A stretch of 13,317 nt of DNA from the NCBI GenBank assembly GCA_002353525.1, contig DEJV01000002.1, forward strand, positions 182,655 to 195,971, written 5' to 3'. Within the stretch, counting starts at the first letter, position 1; every line of letters begins with the position of its first letter. Source of the stretch: Prevotella sp. UBA2739 (GTDB lineage Bacteria; Bacteroidota; Bacteroidia; Bacteroidales; Bacteroidaceae). The notes under the pieces were generated by a model. It was not told the DNA's origin. It saw only the letters and a list, made by a program, of their open reading frames with translations, and did no database searches. Positions 7,396-13,317 of the stretch are shown here, in pieces. A program made the position numbers and the translations under genes.

Positions 7396-8154
7396 TCAAT
7401 CTCTTAGCAGCTCTTCCAGATAGCGCCGCTCCTCAGGGTCCCTGATGCTTTGCAGTACGTCTGTCTCTGCCTCTTGTACCATTTTGCTATTGTTCATTCC
7501 TGCTTCCATGCGTTCAGCTGTGGCCAGAGTCTGTTCAATCTCTTTCCGTATCTGTTTCAGATTGTCGTTGCGTTGTCCGCCTACTACGATGTATGAGCCC
7601 TCATATTGACGGGCGAACTGTTGCCACTGATAGTTTTTGTAGCCAATGATGCCCGCAATGAATAGAAGCACAACGGCAGAGATACTGGCCAAATAACGCA
7701 TTCGGATGCGCAGTCTGATGCGGCTGGCCGACTTTCGAAGTGCTGTGACGGGTATGCCTGTCAGTAGTGATATCTCTCGGAAGTTCATCCCTTCCATGTC
7801 GTGCAGTCTGATGATGGTTTGTTCGCGAGGCGGAAGCGACTCTACGATGTGCATCAGATGTTCGGTTTGTATGTCCTCGGTGCTGTCAGTGAGCTCGTCG
7901 ACAACCGTGTCGATGTCCGAGAGAGATTCTGTTTGATGTTTTTGCCGCAGGCGGTTGAGCGACAAGTTCCTGACAAGCACCGAGGCAAAGGTGTCGATGG
8001 GCATCATCAGCTGTGGGCGCAACAGGCACAGTTTGAGCAAGGCATCCTGCACGATGTCTTCGGCATCGTCGGTCTGCAGCATATAGCGGTAAGCATGCCT
8101 CACCAGTATAGGCCGTACGCGCTTCACTTCCTGTTCGAAATCCTCTTGCGTCAT
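7396..8154 (-). CDS. ECF-like sigma factor fused to a membrane helix and a C-terminal domain
   Basis: The protein has 252 residues, about 80-90 longer than a normal ECF sigma factor. Region 2 spans about residues 10-75 with the core-binding and -10-recognition helices (DDAEDIVQDALLKLC, then DTFASVLVRNLSLNRLRQK). Region 4 spans about 99-150 (SLPPREQTIIRLHDMEGMNF, then REISLLTGIPVTALRKSASR), the -35-binding helix-turn-helix. Straight after it comes a hydrophobic segment (about 154-171, LASISAVVLLFIAGIIGY) and then an 80-residue tail (YEGSYIVVGGQRNDNLKQIR, ending DPEERRYLEELLRD) expected in the periplasm. I recall tails of this kind in Bacteroidota as separate small membrane proteins beside sigma genes, so this may be a fusion of sigma factor and its regulator. 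The gene lies 20 bases after the GIN-domain gene and 31 before the small secreted gene. Direction and overlap suggest one transcript. Confidence 0.9.
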   Translation of the reverse strand: MTQEDFEQEVKRVRPILVRHAYRYMLQTDDAEDIVQDALLKLCLLRPQLMMPIDTFASVLVRNLSLNRLRQKHQTESLSDIDTVVDELTDSTEDIQTEHLMHIVESLPPREQTIIRLHDMEGMNFREISLLTGIPVTALRKSASRIRLRIRMRYLASISAVVLLFIAGIIGYKNYQWQQFARQYEGSYIVVGGQRNDNLKQIRKEIEQTLATAERMEAGMNNSKMVQEAETDVLQSIRDPEERRYLEELLRD

Positions 8155-8174
8155 GGTTATTGCTGAAGGATGGA

Positions 8175-8975
8175 TTAAAGTTTATTCAGTTCGGCAGTAT
8201 TGATTTTCGATACCCCTGTAGCCTTGATGGTGGTCTTGTCGGCCGTGCCACTGATGCTCACCTTGGCAGCACCACTGTTGCTGGCAATGAGCTGCAGACA
8301 GTCAACATGTAGGTTGAGTTTTCCGGCTCCGCTGCTCGCAAGCTTGAGCGTGTTGCCCGTGAAACTGATGGTGCCGTTCGATGCTCCGCTAAAGGTCAGC
8401 ATGGCATCGCCCTCTGCATCAGCCGTTGTCTTGATGTTGCAGGCTCCCGAGCAGTTTACTTTCAGCGACTTGCACGTCACCATTCCAGTGCTGATGTTTG
8501 AGGCTCCGCTACTGCTGATGACCATGTCAGTGCAGTAAATGCTGCTAAACTGGCATTTACAGGCTCCTGAGACGTAGATGGAGAGTGCATCAGTTTCTAA
8601 AATCCCTGTCACTGTCGTTTTTGTAGCGCCACTCTGCCGCAGTTCGTTTAGTTTTGGGGCTGTAATGTGCACCACGGGTTTGTCGTTTTTGTTCAGGCTG
8701 ATGTTTTTCTTTTTGTTTTCCGTCCAGATACAGAGCGTCTTCCCTTTCTTCACGACCTTTGTCTTCAGGTTGGGGTTGGCGCTCTCTTCCACGCGGATGC
8801 TGTAATGCTTGCCTTGCTTGAAATGCACCTCGACGATGCCACTTACTTGCAGTTGTTGGAAGTCTTGTACCTTATAAGTAGTCGTCAGCCCGTCGTTATG
8901 TTGCCGTGCCTGGCATGTAGCGGCCAGTCCCACCATCAGCAGGAGTGTGGCCATGAAGTGTGTGGTTTGTCTCAT
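8175..8975 (-). CDS. Secreted GIN-domain (DUF2807) protein
   Basis: The 266-residue product starts with a signal peptide (MRQTTHFMATLLLMVGLAATCQA, probably cut after Ala23). The body fits the head-GIN/DUF2807 family, a Bacteroidota-rich group of exported proteins: it opens with YKVQDFQQLQVSGIVEVHF and RVEESANPNLKTKVV, then has a ladder of Ser-Gly-Ala turns at residues 115, 136, 156, 176, 196, 215 and 234, about every 20 residues. That spacing fits one coil of a beta-helix. Substrates or ligands of this family are not known; an adhesin or surface scaffold role has been suggested by its name. It is the first gene of the operon with the membrane sigma factor, suggesting that it is a regulated output or takes part in sensing. 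The cysteine at 21 is preceded by Thr, so lipidation is unlikely. No TAnnTTTG promoter was found upstream on this strand. Confidence 0.88.
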   Translation of the reverse strand: MRQTTHFMATLLLMVGLAATCQARQHNDGLTTTYKVQDFQQLQVSGIVEVHFKQGKHYSIRVEESANPNLKTKVVKKGKTLCIWTENKKKNISLNKNDKPVVHITAPKLNELRQSGATKTTVTGILETDALSIYVSGACKCQFSSIYCTDMVISSSGASNISTGMVTCKSLKVNCSGACNIKTTADAEGDAMLTFSGASNGTISFTGNTLKLASSGAGKLNLHVDCLQLIASNSGAAKVSISGTADKTTIKATGVSKINTAELNKL

Positions 8976-9012
8976 ACTTGCTTTTTTGTTGATGTTGTTG
9001 ACGTGTTATTTT

Positions 9013-9052
9013 TTTCCCGTCGTCTATTTGCATAACACATGAAAACGGGAAA
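9013..9052. repeat. Inverted repeat TTTCCCGT / ACGGGAAA
   Basis: Arms 9013-9020 and 9045-9052 are exact reverse complements separated by 24 bases. The site is 37 bases upstream of the GIN-gene start, so it lies where a promoter or operator of that operon should be. The 24-base spacer is long for a hairpin; two binding half-sites or a coincidence are both possible. Confidence 0.4.
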
Positions 9053-9070
9053 TGTGACACAAAACGGTAT

Positions 9071-9088
9071 TTGTTTAACATTGTTTAA
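9071..9088. repeat. Tandem TTGTTTAA pair with 10-bp period
   Basis: TTGTTTAA occurs at 9071-9078 and again at 9081-9088, exactly one helical turn apart, and the second copy sits in the palindrome GTTTAAAC (9083-9090). Same-face spacing is what a cooperative regulator would use. Only two copies are present. Confidence 0.35.
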
Positions 9089-9122
9089 ACTATTAGGTTG
9101 CTCAGTAACAACTCATGCTGTA

Positions 9123-9147
9123 GAGTGTTGAGGATGTTACAACACTC
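9123..9147. repeat. Inverted repeat GAGTGTTG / CAACACTC
   Basis: Perfect 8-bp arms (9123-9130 and 9140-9147) around a 9-base loop. The loop length allows an RNA hairpin or a dyad operator. No T-run follows on the plus strand. It lies about 140 bases before the metA promoter and 150 bases before the GIN-gene start. Confidence 0.45.
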
Positions 9148-9285
9148 AATTTCTTGCTTGATAGTAGCTCAATATGTGGTTTTTCGTTCCTTTCAACTTC
9201 AGGCAAAATATTGAAAAGATGTTAAGTCGTGTGGGATTCAATGGCAAATGAAGTTGTGAAAGACGGCATTCTGAATTATTTTATG

Positions 9286-9293
9286 TAACTTTG
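9286..9293 (+). promoter_or_regulatory. Promoter -7 element of metA
   Basis: TAACTTTG, identical to the ABC-F element, matches TAnnTTTG. It ends 28 bases before the metA ATG. No good TTTG is seen at the -33 position. A transcript starting a few bases below would have a leader of only about 20 bases, too short for a riboswitch. Confidence 0.65.
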
Positions 9294-9321
9294 CAGAAAG
9301 TTTGAAAGGAAACCAAAGAAT

Positions 9322-10239
9322 ATGCCATTAAGATTACCCGACCGGTTGCCGGCTATCGACCTGCTGAAGAAAGAGAACATCTTCGTGATGGATTATACAC
9401 GGGCACACAATCAGGACATCCGTCCGCTGAAGATTGTGGTGTTGAATCTCATGCCTTTGAAGATTACGACAGAGACTGACTTGGTGCGGTTGCTGTCGAA
9501 TACGCCTTTACAGTTGGAAATCAGTTTTATGAAACTGCGTAGCCATACTCCCAAAAATACGCCGATTGAACACATGATGATGTTCTACAAAGATTTTGAC
9601 GAACTGCGCCATCATAAGTTCGACGGAATGATTATCACCGGAGCACCTGTAGAACAGTTCGCCTTTGAGGATGTGACCTATTGGGATGAGATGAAGGATA
9701 TCTTCAGTTGGGCGAAAACACACGTCACGAGTACCCTTTACATTTGTTGGGCGGCTCAGGCCGGGCTCTACTATTATTATGGCATTCCGAAATATCCGTT
9801 GGCGAAGAAGAAGTTTGGCATTTTCGAGCAGCATACGCTCGAACCTACGTTGCCAATCTTCCGTGGCTTCGACGATACGTTCATGATGCCACACAGCCGT
9901 CATACAGAACTACACCGCGACGATATCCTGTCTTGTAAGGATCTTACGCTCATTGCAGAGGGTGAGGAGAGTGGGGTGAGCATCATCATGGCTCGCGGCG
10001 GAAGAGAATTCTTTATTACGGGGCATTTGGAATATGCGCCTAATACGCTTGACAATGAGTATCGGCGAGATGCTGGCATCCGCGACGATGTGGATTTGCC
10101 GAAGAATTATTACCGTCACAATCGTCCGGAAGACGGACCGTTGGTGTCATGGCGTGCACATGCCAACTTGTTCTACAGCAACTGGATTAATTATTATGTA
10201 TACCAGGAGACGCCTTACGACATTGAGAAGATTGAATAA
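9322..10239 (+). CDS. metAA: Homoserine O-acetyltransferase, MetA type
   Basis: The product has 305 residues, the standard MetA length. It activates homoserine by acylation, the first committed step of methionine synthesis in the cytoplasm. The N-terminus MPLRLPDRLPAIDLLKKENI is typical. The acyl-accepting cysteine is Cys142 (YICWAAQAG); His235 and Glu237 in FITGHLEYAP complete the active site. The residue at the position that sets acyl choice is Glu111 (ITGAPVEQ), the residue reported for the acetyl-CoA-using MetA of Bacillus cereus, whereas E. coli, which uses succinyl-CoA, has Gly. So the enzyme is called an acetyltransferase despite belonging to the 'succinyltransferase' family. The gene has its own promoter and leads a run with the U32 gene 38 bases downstream. 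Confidence 0.96.
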   Translation: MPLRLPDRLPAIDLLKKENIFVMDYTRAHNQDIRPLKIVVLNLMPLKITTETDLVRLLSNTPLQLEISFMKLRSHTPKNTPIEHMMMFYKDFDELRHHKFDGMIITGAPVEQFAFEDVTYWDEMKDIFSWAKTHVTSTLYICWAAQAGLYYYYGIPKYPLAKKKFGIFEQHTLEPTLPIFRGFDDTFMMPHSRHTELHRDDILSCKDLTLIAEGEESGVSIIMARGGREFFITGHLEYAPNTLDNEYRRDAGIRDDVDLPKNYYRHNRPEDGPLVSWRAHANLFYSNWINYYVYQETPYDIEKIE

Positions 10240-10241
10240 TG

Positions 10242-10269
10242 CATAATTCATAATAGGTATTGCATAAAG
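10242..10269. repeat. Heptamer-phased AT-rich repeat between metA and the U32 gene
   Basis: Read in sevens the spacer is CATAATT, CATAATA, GGTATTG, CATAAAG. The larger unit TGCATAA recurs 21 bases apart (10240-10246 and 10261-10267), that is, three sevens. It overlaps the leader of the U32 gene. From memory, TAATTCA-like tandem heptamers occur in spacers of several Bacteroidota; only a short, partly decayed run is present here. Confidence 0.4.
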
Positions 10270-10277
10270 ACGAGGAG

Positions 10278-12254
10278 ATGAGAACAATTGAATTGCTGGC
10301 TCCGGCCAAGAATCTGGAATGCGGCATGGCTGCCATCGACCATGGTGCTGATGCTGTGTACATTGGAGCAGAACGCTTCGGTGCAAGAGTGGCTGCCGGC
10401 AATTCGGTGGAGGATATTCAGCGCCTTTGCAGCTATGCCCACCAGTTTGCGGCAAAGGTGTATGTTACGGTCAACACGATAGTTTTCGATAACGAACTGG
10501 AAGCTACACAACAGCTCATCAATCAATTGGCTGAGGCTGGTGTCGATGCCATTCTTGTACAGGACATGGGAATTGTCTATACCTCTCAGCTCTCAGCTCT
10601 CAGTTCTCAACTTCCTCTCCATGCTTCTACGCAGACCGACAACCGTACGGTAGAGAAGGTGCAGTGGTTGCGTTCGCTGGGATTCCGACGCGTGGTACTG
10701 GCACGCGAGTTGTCGGTAGAGGAAATCAAGAAAATACACGAAGCTGTGCCCGATGTGGAATTGGAGGTATTTGTGCATGGTGCGTTGTGTGTCAGCTATT
10801 CTGGAGTGTGCTATGCCTCGCAATATTGTTTTCATCGCAGTGCCAACCGCGGAGCCTGTGCCCAGTTCTGCCGTTTGAGTTTCGATTTGCAAGATGCTGA
10901 CGGACGTACGATAGAGCAGGGCAGGCACTTGCTGTCGTTAAAAGACATGTGTCAGATTGACTCGCTTGAGGAACTGATGGAGGCTGGTGCCAGTTCATTT
11001 AAGATTGAAGGACGGTTGAAAGATGTCTACTATGTGAAGAATGTAGTGGCAGCCTATAGCCAGCGACTCAACGAGATCATCGACGGTCAACCTGATAAAT
11101 ACCGTCGTTCTTCGATGGGGCGGTGCACTTACACATTCATTCCAAACCTCAATAAGACCTTCAATCGTGGGTTTACGCAGTATTTCCTGCATGGGCGCCA
11201 GCCCGACATAGCGTCGTTTGACACGCCAAAGGCTATCGGTGAGTATGTGGGACGCGTGAAAGAGATACGCGGCGGATCGTTCAATGTGGCAGGAACGGCA
11301 AGTTTTGCCAATGGCGACGGACTTTGCTTTTTCTACTCCGATCATCAGAGGGGCGATGCGCATGATGCAAAAAAGGGGGAGCGGAAAGTTCTCCAACTGG
11401 AAGGCTTCCGCGTCAATAAAGTGGTGAACAACCGTCTGTTTCCGTTGAAGATGCCCGAACATCTACGGCCTGGTCTGGCGCTTTATCGCAACAACGACCA
11501 AGAGTTTGAGCGTCTGCTCAGCAAGCCGAGTGCCGAACGGAAAATCATCGTTGACATGACACTTGAGGCTGTTGAGGGTGGTTATAAGCTGACAATGACC
11601 GATGTGGAGAATCATGTGATGGCATCAGCAATCGTCGATTTTGAGCATCAACAGGCAAAAAAGCCACAGCTAGAGAACATCAAGATGCAACTCTCTAAAT
11701 TGGGTGGTACACCCTATGAGTGTCGCGAAGTATTCGTAAGAGGAGGGGTTGAGGACTGTTTCATACCGAGCAGTGTGCTAGCTGATTTGCGCCGCAAGGT
11801 TTCAACGCATGCAGACATGAGCCATGAACTACACTCTGCTACATGCATGGAGGAGGGTACTTTCATTTCCAACAGCCCGGAAGACTGCGAGGCAGAAAGA
11901 AGTGATGTGGAAGAACCACAGGTGCCTATGCCCAAGGAGTATCGGGCTTATCCTTACTTATATAATATAGCCAACCAGCAGGCACGTCACTTCTATGAGC
12001 AGCAGGGACTGAAGGATATTCAGCCCGCCTTCGAACTGAGGTATTCCGCTTCTCACCTCTCACCTGTTGCATCTCATTCGCCCTTGCTCATGCAGTGTCG
12101 TCACTGTCTGCGCTATTCTTTGGGTTTCTGTGTCAAGCATGGTGGGCGAAAGCCACAATGGCGCGAGCCTCTCTTTTTGGTTCTCCCCGACGGGAAACGA
12201 TTCCGTTTGCAGTTCGATTGCCAACAATGTCAGATGAATGTCTATGCCGAATAA
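10278..12254 (+). CDS. U32 family protein, probable RNA-hydroxylation enzyme
   Basis: I use the ATG at 10278 because U32 proteins begin MRxIELLAPAKN; a TTG at 10260 would add six residues. The 658-residue product has the U32 core: PAKNLECGMAAIDHGADAVY at the N-terminus, PLHASTQTDN (113-122), and the cysteine block with Cys171, Cys178, Cys194 and Cys198, expected to bind an iron-sulfur cluster. U32 members TrhP and RlhA hydroxylate tRNA or 23S rRNA in E. coli; others are annotated as peptidases. The size is close to RlhA, but which RNA is used cannot be told. A C-terminal block (Cys607, Cys610, Cys618, Cys648, Cys651) may bind a second metal. Residues 102-112 and about 592-602 are encoded by heptamer repeats and look inserted; 515-555 is a variable linker. 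Its stop overlaps the next start. Confidence 0.9.
   Translation: MRTIELLAPAKNLECGMAAIDHGADAVYIGAERFGARVAAGNSVEDIQRLCSYAHQFAAKVYVTVNTIVFDNELEATQQLINQLAEAGVDAILVQDMGIVYTSQLSALSSQLPLHASTQTDNRTVEKVQWLRSLGFRRVVLARELSVEEIKKIHEAVPDVELEVFVHGALCVSYSGVCYASQYCFHRSANRGACAQFCRLSFDLQDADGRTIEQGRHLLSLKDMCQIDSLEELMEAGASSFKIEGRLKDVYYVKNVVAAYSQRLNEIIDGQPDKYRRSSMGRCTYTFIPNLNKTFNRGFTQYFLHGRQPDIASFDTPKAIGEYVGRVKEIRGGSFNVAGTASFANGDGLCFFYSDHQRGDAHDAKKGERKVLQLEGFRVNKVVNNRLFPLKMPEHLRPGLALYRNNDQEFERLLSKPSAERKIIVDMTLEAVEGGYKLTMTDVENHVMASAIVDFEHQQAKKPQLENIKMQLSKLGGTPYECREVFVRGGVEDCFIPSSVLADLRRKVSTHADMSHELHSATCMEEGTFISNSPEDCEAERSDVEEPQVPMPKEYRAYPYLYNIANQQARHFYEQQGLKDIQPAFELRYSASHLSPVASHSPLLMQCRHCLRYSLGFCVKHGGRKPQWREPLFLVLPDGKRFRLQFDCQQCQMNVYAE
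10583..10610 (+). repeat. CTCTCAG heptamer array inside the U32 coding sequence
   Basis: CTCTCAG occurs three times without a gap (10583-10603), followed by a decayed copy TTCTCAA (10604-10610). Three sevens make 21 bases, so the frame is kept. The encoded residues, about 103-112 (SQLSALSSQL), sit directly before the conserved PLHASTQTDN core strand, where I recall homologues having a shorter loop. Confidence 0.8.
12051..12064 (+). repeat. TCTCACC heptamer pair inside the U32 coding sequence
   Basis: Two exact tandem copies (12051-12057 and 12058-12064), with a looser TCTCATT at 12071-12077. They encode SHLSP (592-596) within SASHLSPVASHSP, just before the C-terminal cysteine block that starts at Cys607. 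The same CT-rich pattern occurs at 10583. Confidence 0.55.
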
Positions 12255-13245
12255 GAAATCGTTTGCTAATTGTCTGTTGCTGGCTGCCGCCTTGTTGCTG
12301 TTCACCAGCTGTTATCACAAGCATGAGCGCAATACTCCCGATGCTATTACTTATACTGAGGAGCAGCTTGATAGCATTTCTTTCTCCAGTACGCATCATT
12401 ATACCAACAACTACAACTTTGTAGTGAAGGCCGACTCATTGGTACTGCTTAAGCAACAGCCAGAAGAAAAACTGAACAGTCTGATGACCGACTCGTTTGT
12501 GGTGAAACGCAACGATCCTTTGGTGGTGGCTGATATTCGCATACTGCCTACCGACTCGATAGATTCGGTGTGGGTGCAAGTAGCGCGCGATCAGTCCACT
12601 TTCGGATGGATTCACGAGTCAACACTATTAAAGAAAGTAGTTCCTGATGACCCTATCTCGCAGTTCATCTCTACATTCTCTGATATGCATATGCTGATAT
12701 TCCTTATTATCATCGTAGGAATTGGCACTGTATATGTTATCAGGATGATACGTCGTCGCAATGCCAATTTGGTTCATTTCAACGATATCGACTCTTTCTA
12801 TCCCACAGCCCTGGCGCTGTTGGTGGCCTCGTCGGCAACCCTATATGCCACCATACAGGTGTTTGAGCCTGACATGTGGCGACATTTTTACTATCATCCC
12901 ACGTTAAACCCCTTCATTGTTCCCCCATTGCTGAGCATATTCCTTGTGTCGGTGTGGGCTATTCTTATTGTCGGCCTTGCCACGGTAGATGATGTGCGCC
13001 ATCATCTTCCTTTCAGCGAGGCTGTGCTCTATTTGTTCGGCTTGGCAGCCATCTGTGCTGTTGATTATATTGTGTTCAGTGTTTTCACCTTATATTATAT
13101 TGGTTATGTCTTGTTGGTTCTCTATTTCTATTTTGCCATCAAGACTTATCTTGCTAACTCTCACACCGACTATTTGTGTGGCAACTGTGGTGCACAACTG
13201 CAGAAGAAAGGTAAATGCCCCTATTGCGGTGCCGAGAATTTGTAA
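12238..13245 (+). CDS. Lipoprotein with SH3-like domain, five membrane helices and a zinc ribbon
   Basis: I do not recognise a named family. The 335-residue product starts with a lipoprotein signal (NCLLLAAALLLFTSC, lipid-accepting Cys25). Residues about 58-133 look like a bacterial SH3 domain, ending with FGWIHESTLLKK. Five hydrophobic segments follow: about 152-170, 189-209, 225-249, 263-281 and 284-303. The C-terminus is a zinc ribbon, CGNC (314-317) and CPYC (327-330). With the lipidated end and SH3-like domain in the periplasm, five helices put the ribbon in the cytoplasm; Arg-rich RMIRRR after the first helix fits that. The ATG at 12238 lies inside the U32 gene (17-base overlap); a second ATG at 12244 leaves an 11-base overlap. 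Either start implies translational coupling. A terminator follows the stop. The role is unknown; binding of cell-wall peptides by the SH3-like part is inference. Confidence 0.85.
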   Translation: MSMPNKKSFANCLLLAAALLLFTSCYHKHERNTPDAITYTEEQLDSISFSSTHHYTNNYNFVVKADSLVLLKQQPEEKLNSLMTDSFVVKRNDPLVVADIRILPTDSIDSVWVQVARDQSTFGWIHESTLLKKVVPDDPISQFISTFSDMHMLIFLIIIVGIGTVYVIRMIRRRNANLVHFNDIDSFYPTALALLVASSATLYATIQVFEPDMWRHFYYHPTLNPFIVPPLLSIFLVSVWAILIVGLATVDDVRHHLPFSEAVLYLFGLAAICAVDYIVFSVFTLYYIGYVLLVLYFYFAIKTYLANSHTDYLCGNCGAQLQKKGKCPYCGAENL

Positions 13246-13262
13246 GCGTAGTTGCGTGAAAT

Positions 13263-13284
13263 AACTCTGAAGAGAGTTTTTTTT
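13263..13284 (+). terminator. Intrinsic terminator ending the metA-U32-lipoprotein run
   Basis: Stem aactct/agagtt (13263-13268 with 13273-13278), GAAG tetraloop and eight T residues (13277-13284). It begins 18 bases after the lipoprotein stop. No gene is seen in the remaining bases to the window end. Confidence 0.85.
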
Positions 13285-13317
13285 ATTACCTAAATTCCGC
13301 AGCACTTTAGTTTAACT

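Larger units (their letters stand above)
8976..9321. other. 346-bp divergent regulatory region
   Basis: No gene is supported here. It separates the minus-strand GIN/sigma operon from metA. Near the operon it holds an 8-bp inverted repeat (9013-9052) and a tandem TTGTTTAA pair (9071-9088); in the middle a second 8-bp inverted repeat (9123-9147); near metA the TAACTTTG promoter element. The minus strand lacks a housekeeping TAnnTTTG element, so the operon may use a non-housekeeping promoter, conceivably that of its own sigma factor. About 130 bases (9150-9280) show nothing I can name. Confidence 0.6.

Noticed and set aside
7801..8166. Plus-strand open frame opposite the sigma-factor gene
   Set aside because: The minus-strand frame carries full sigma regions 2 and 4; the opposite frame has no family resemblance and no promoter.
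8904..8975. GIN-domain protein as a lipoprotein through Cys21
   Set aside because: The residue before the cysteine is Thr and the preceding residues do not form a lipobox; cleavage after Ala23 by signal peptidase I fits better.
8984..9003. Nine-base repeat TTGTTGATG/TTGTTGACG before the GIN gene
   Set aside because: On the coding strand this is a simple A/C-rich leader of the type common before genes in this phylum; similar sequence precedes the 7364 start. Not distinctive enough to report as a site.
9294..9321. SAM-type riboswitch before metA
   Set aside because: The leader below the TAACTTTG element is only about 20 bases, and no conserved riboswitch core was seen further upstream.
10260..10277. 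TTG start for the U32 gene adding HKDEE-type residues
   Set aside because: Family members begin at the MRxIELLAPAKN position, which is the ATG at 10278; the TTG falls in the heptamer-phased spacer.
1..13317. CRISPR array, IS element, prophage, tRNA or rRNA genes
   Set aside because: No spaced repeats of suitable length, terminal inverted repeats with transposase, phage genes or RNA gene signatures were seen on either strand.

Overview
The window looks like a chromosomal segment of a Bacteroidota bacterium, most likely Prevotella or a close relative. The protein repertoire fits: a MetA of the acetyl-CoA type, a large U32 'peptidase' with a C-terminal cysteine block, a GIN/DUF2807 secreted protein and an M13 peptidase. 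So do the three recognisable promoters, which match the Bacteroidota consensus TAnnTTTG (TAACTTTG twice, TATTTTTG once), and the A-rich leaders with little Shine-Dalgarno sequence. No phage, IS element, CRISPR array, rRNA or tRNA was seen. Genus assignment is inference from memory of the families.

Layout. (1) 1-438: the 3' end of rplT (ribosomal protein L20) and a strong UUCG-loop terminator, convergent with tex. (2) 439-4718: tex (minus) and an ABC-F ATPase (plus) diverge from a 92-bp region with interlocked promoters. (3) 4719-4854: a CTAG-rich intergenic stretch with overlapping palindromes. (4) 4855-6882: a secreted M13 zinc metallopeptidase (PepO type), followed by a long hairpin shared with the convergent operon. 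(5) 6960-8975, minus strand: a tight three-gene operon of a secreted GIN-domain protein, an ECF-like sigma factor fused through a membrane helix to a C-terminal domain, and a small secreted protein. (6) 8976-9321: a 346-bp divergent regulatory region with two inverted repeats and a tandem repeat. (7) 9322-13245, plus strand: metA (homoserine O-acetyltransferase by its Glu111), a U32-family protein and a lipoprotein/SH3-like/five-helix/zinc-ribbon protein whose start overlaps the U32 stop. A clear T-tailed terminator ends the run.

How the genes may work together. Region 5 looks like a self-contained envelope-sensing unit: the sigma factor would sit at the inner membrane with its C-terminal domain outside, and its two operon partners are exported. 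Region 7 pairs a probable RNA-modification enzyme of the U32 family with an uncharacterised membrane protein through translational coupling. Heptanucleotide repeats occur three times in and just before the U32 gene, twice inside its coding sequence.

Most candidate novelty lies in the sigma-factor fusion operon, the SH3-like/zinc-ribbon membrane lipoprotein, the heptamer repeats in coding DNA, and the CTAG-rich sequence, which is about ten-fold denser in tex and the 4719-4854 spacer than elsewhere. Everything else looks like ordinary core genome.
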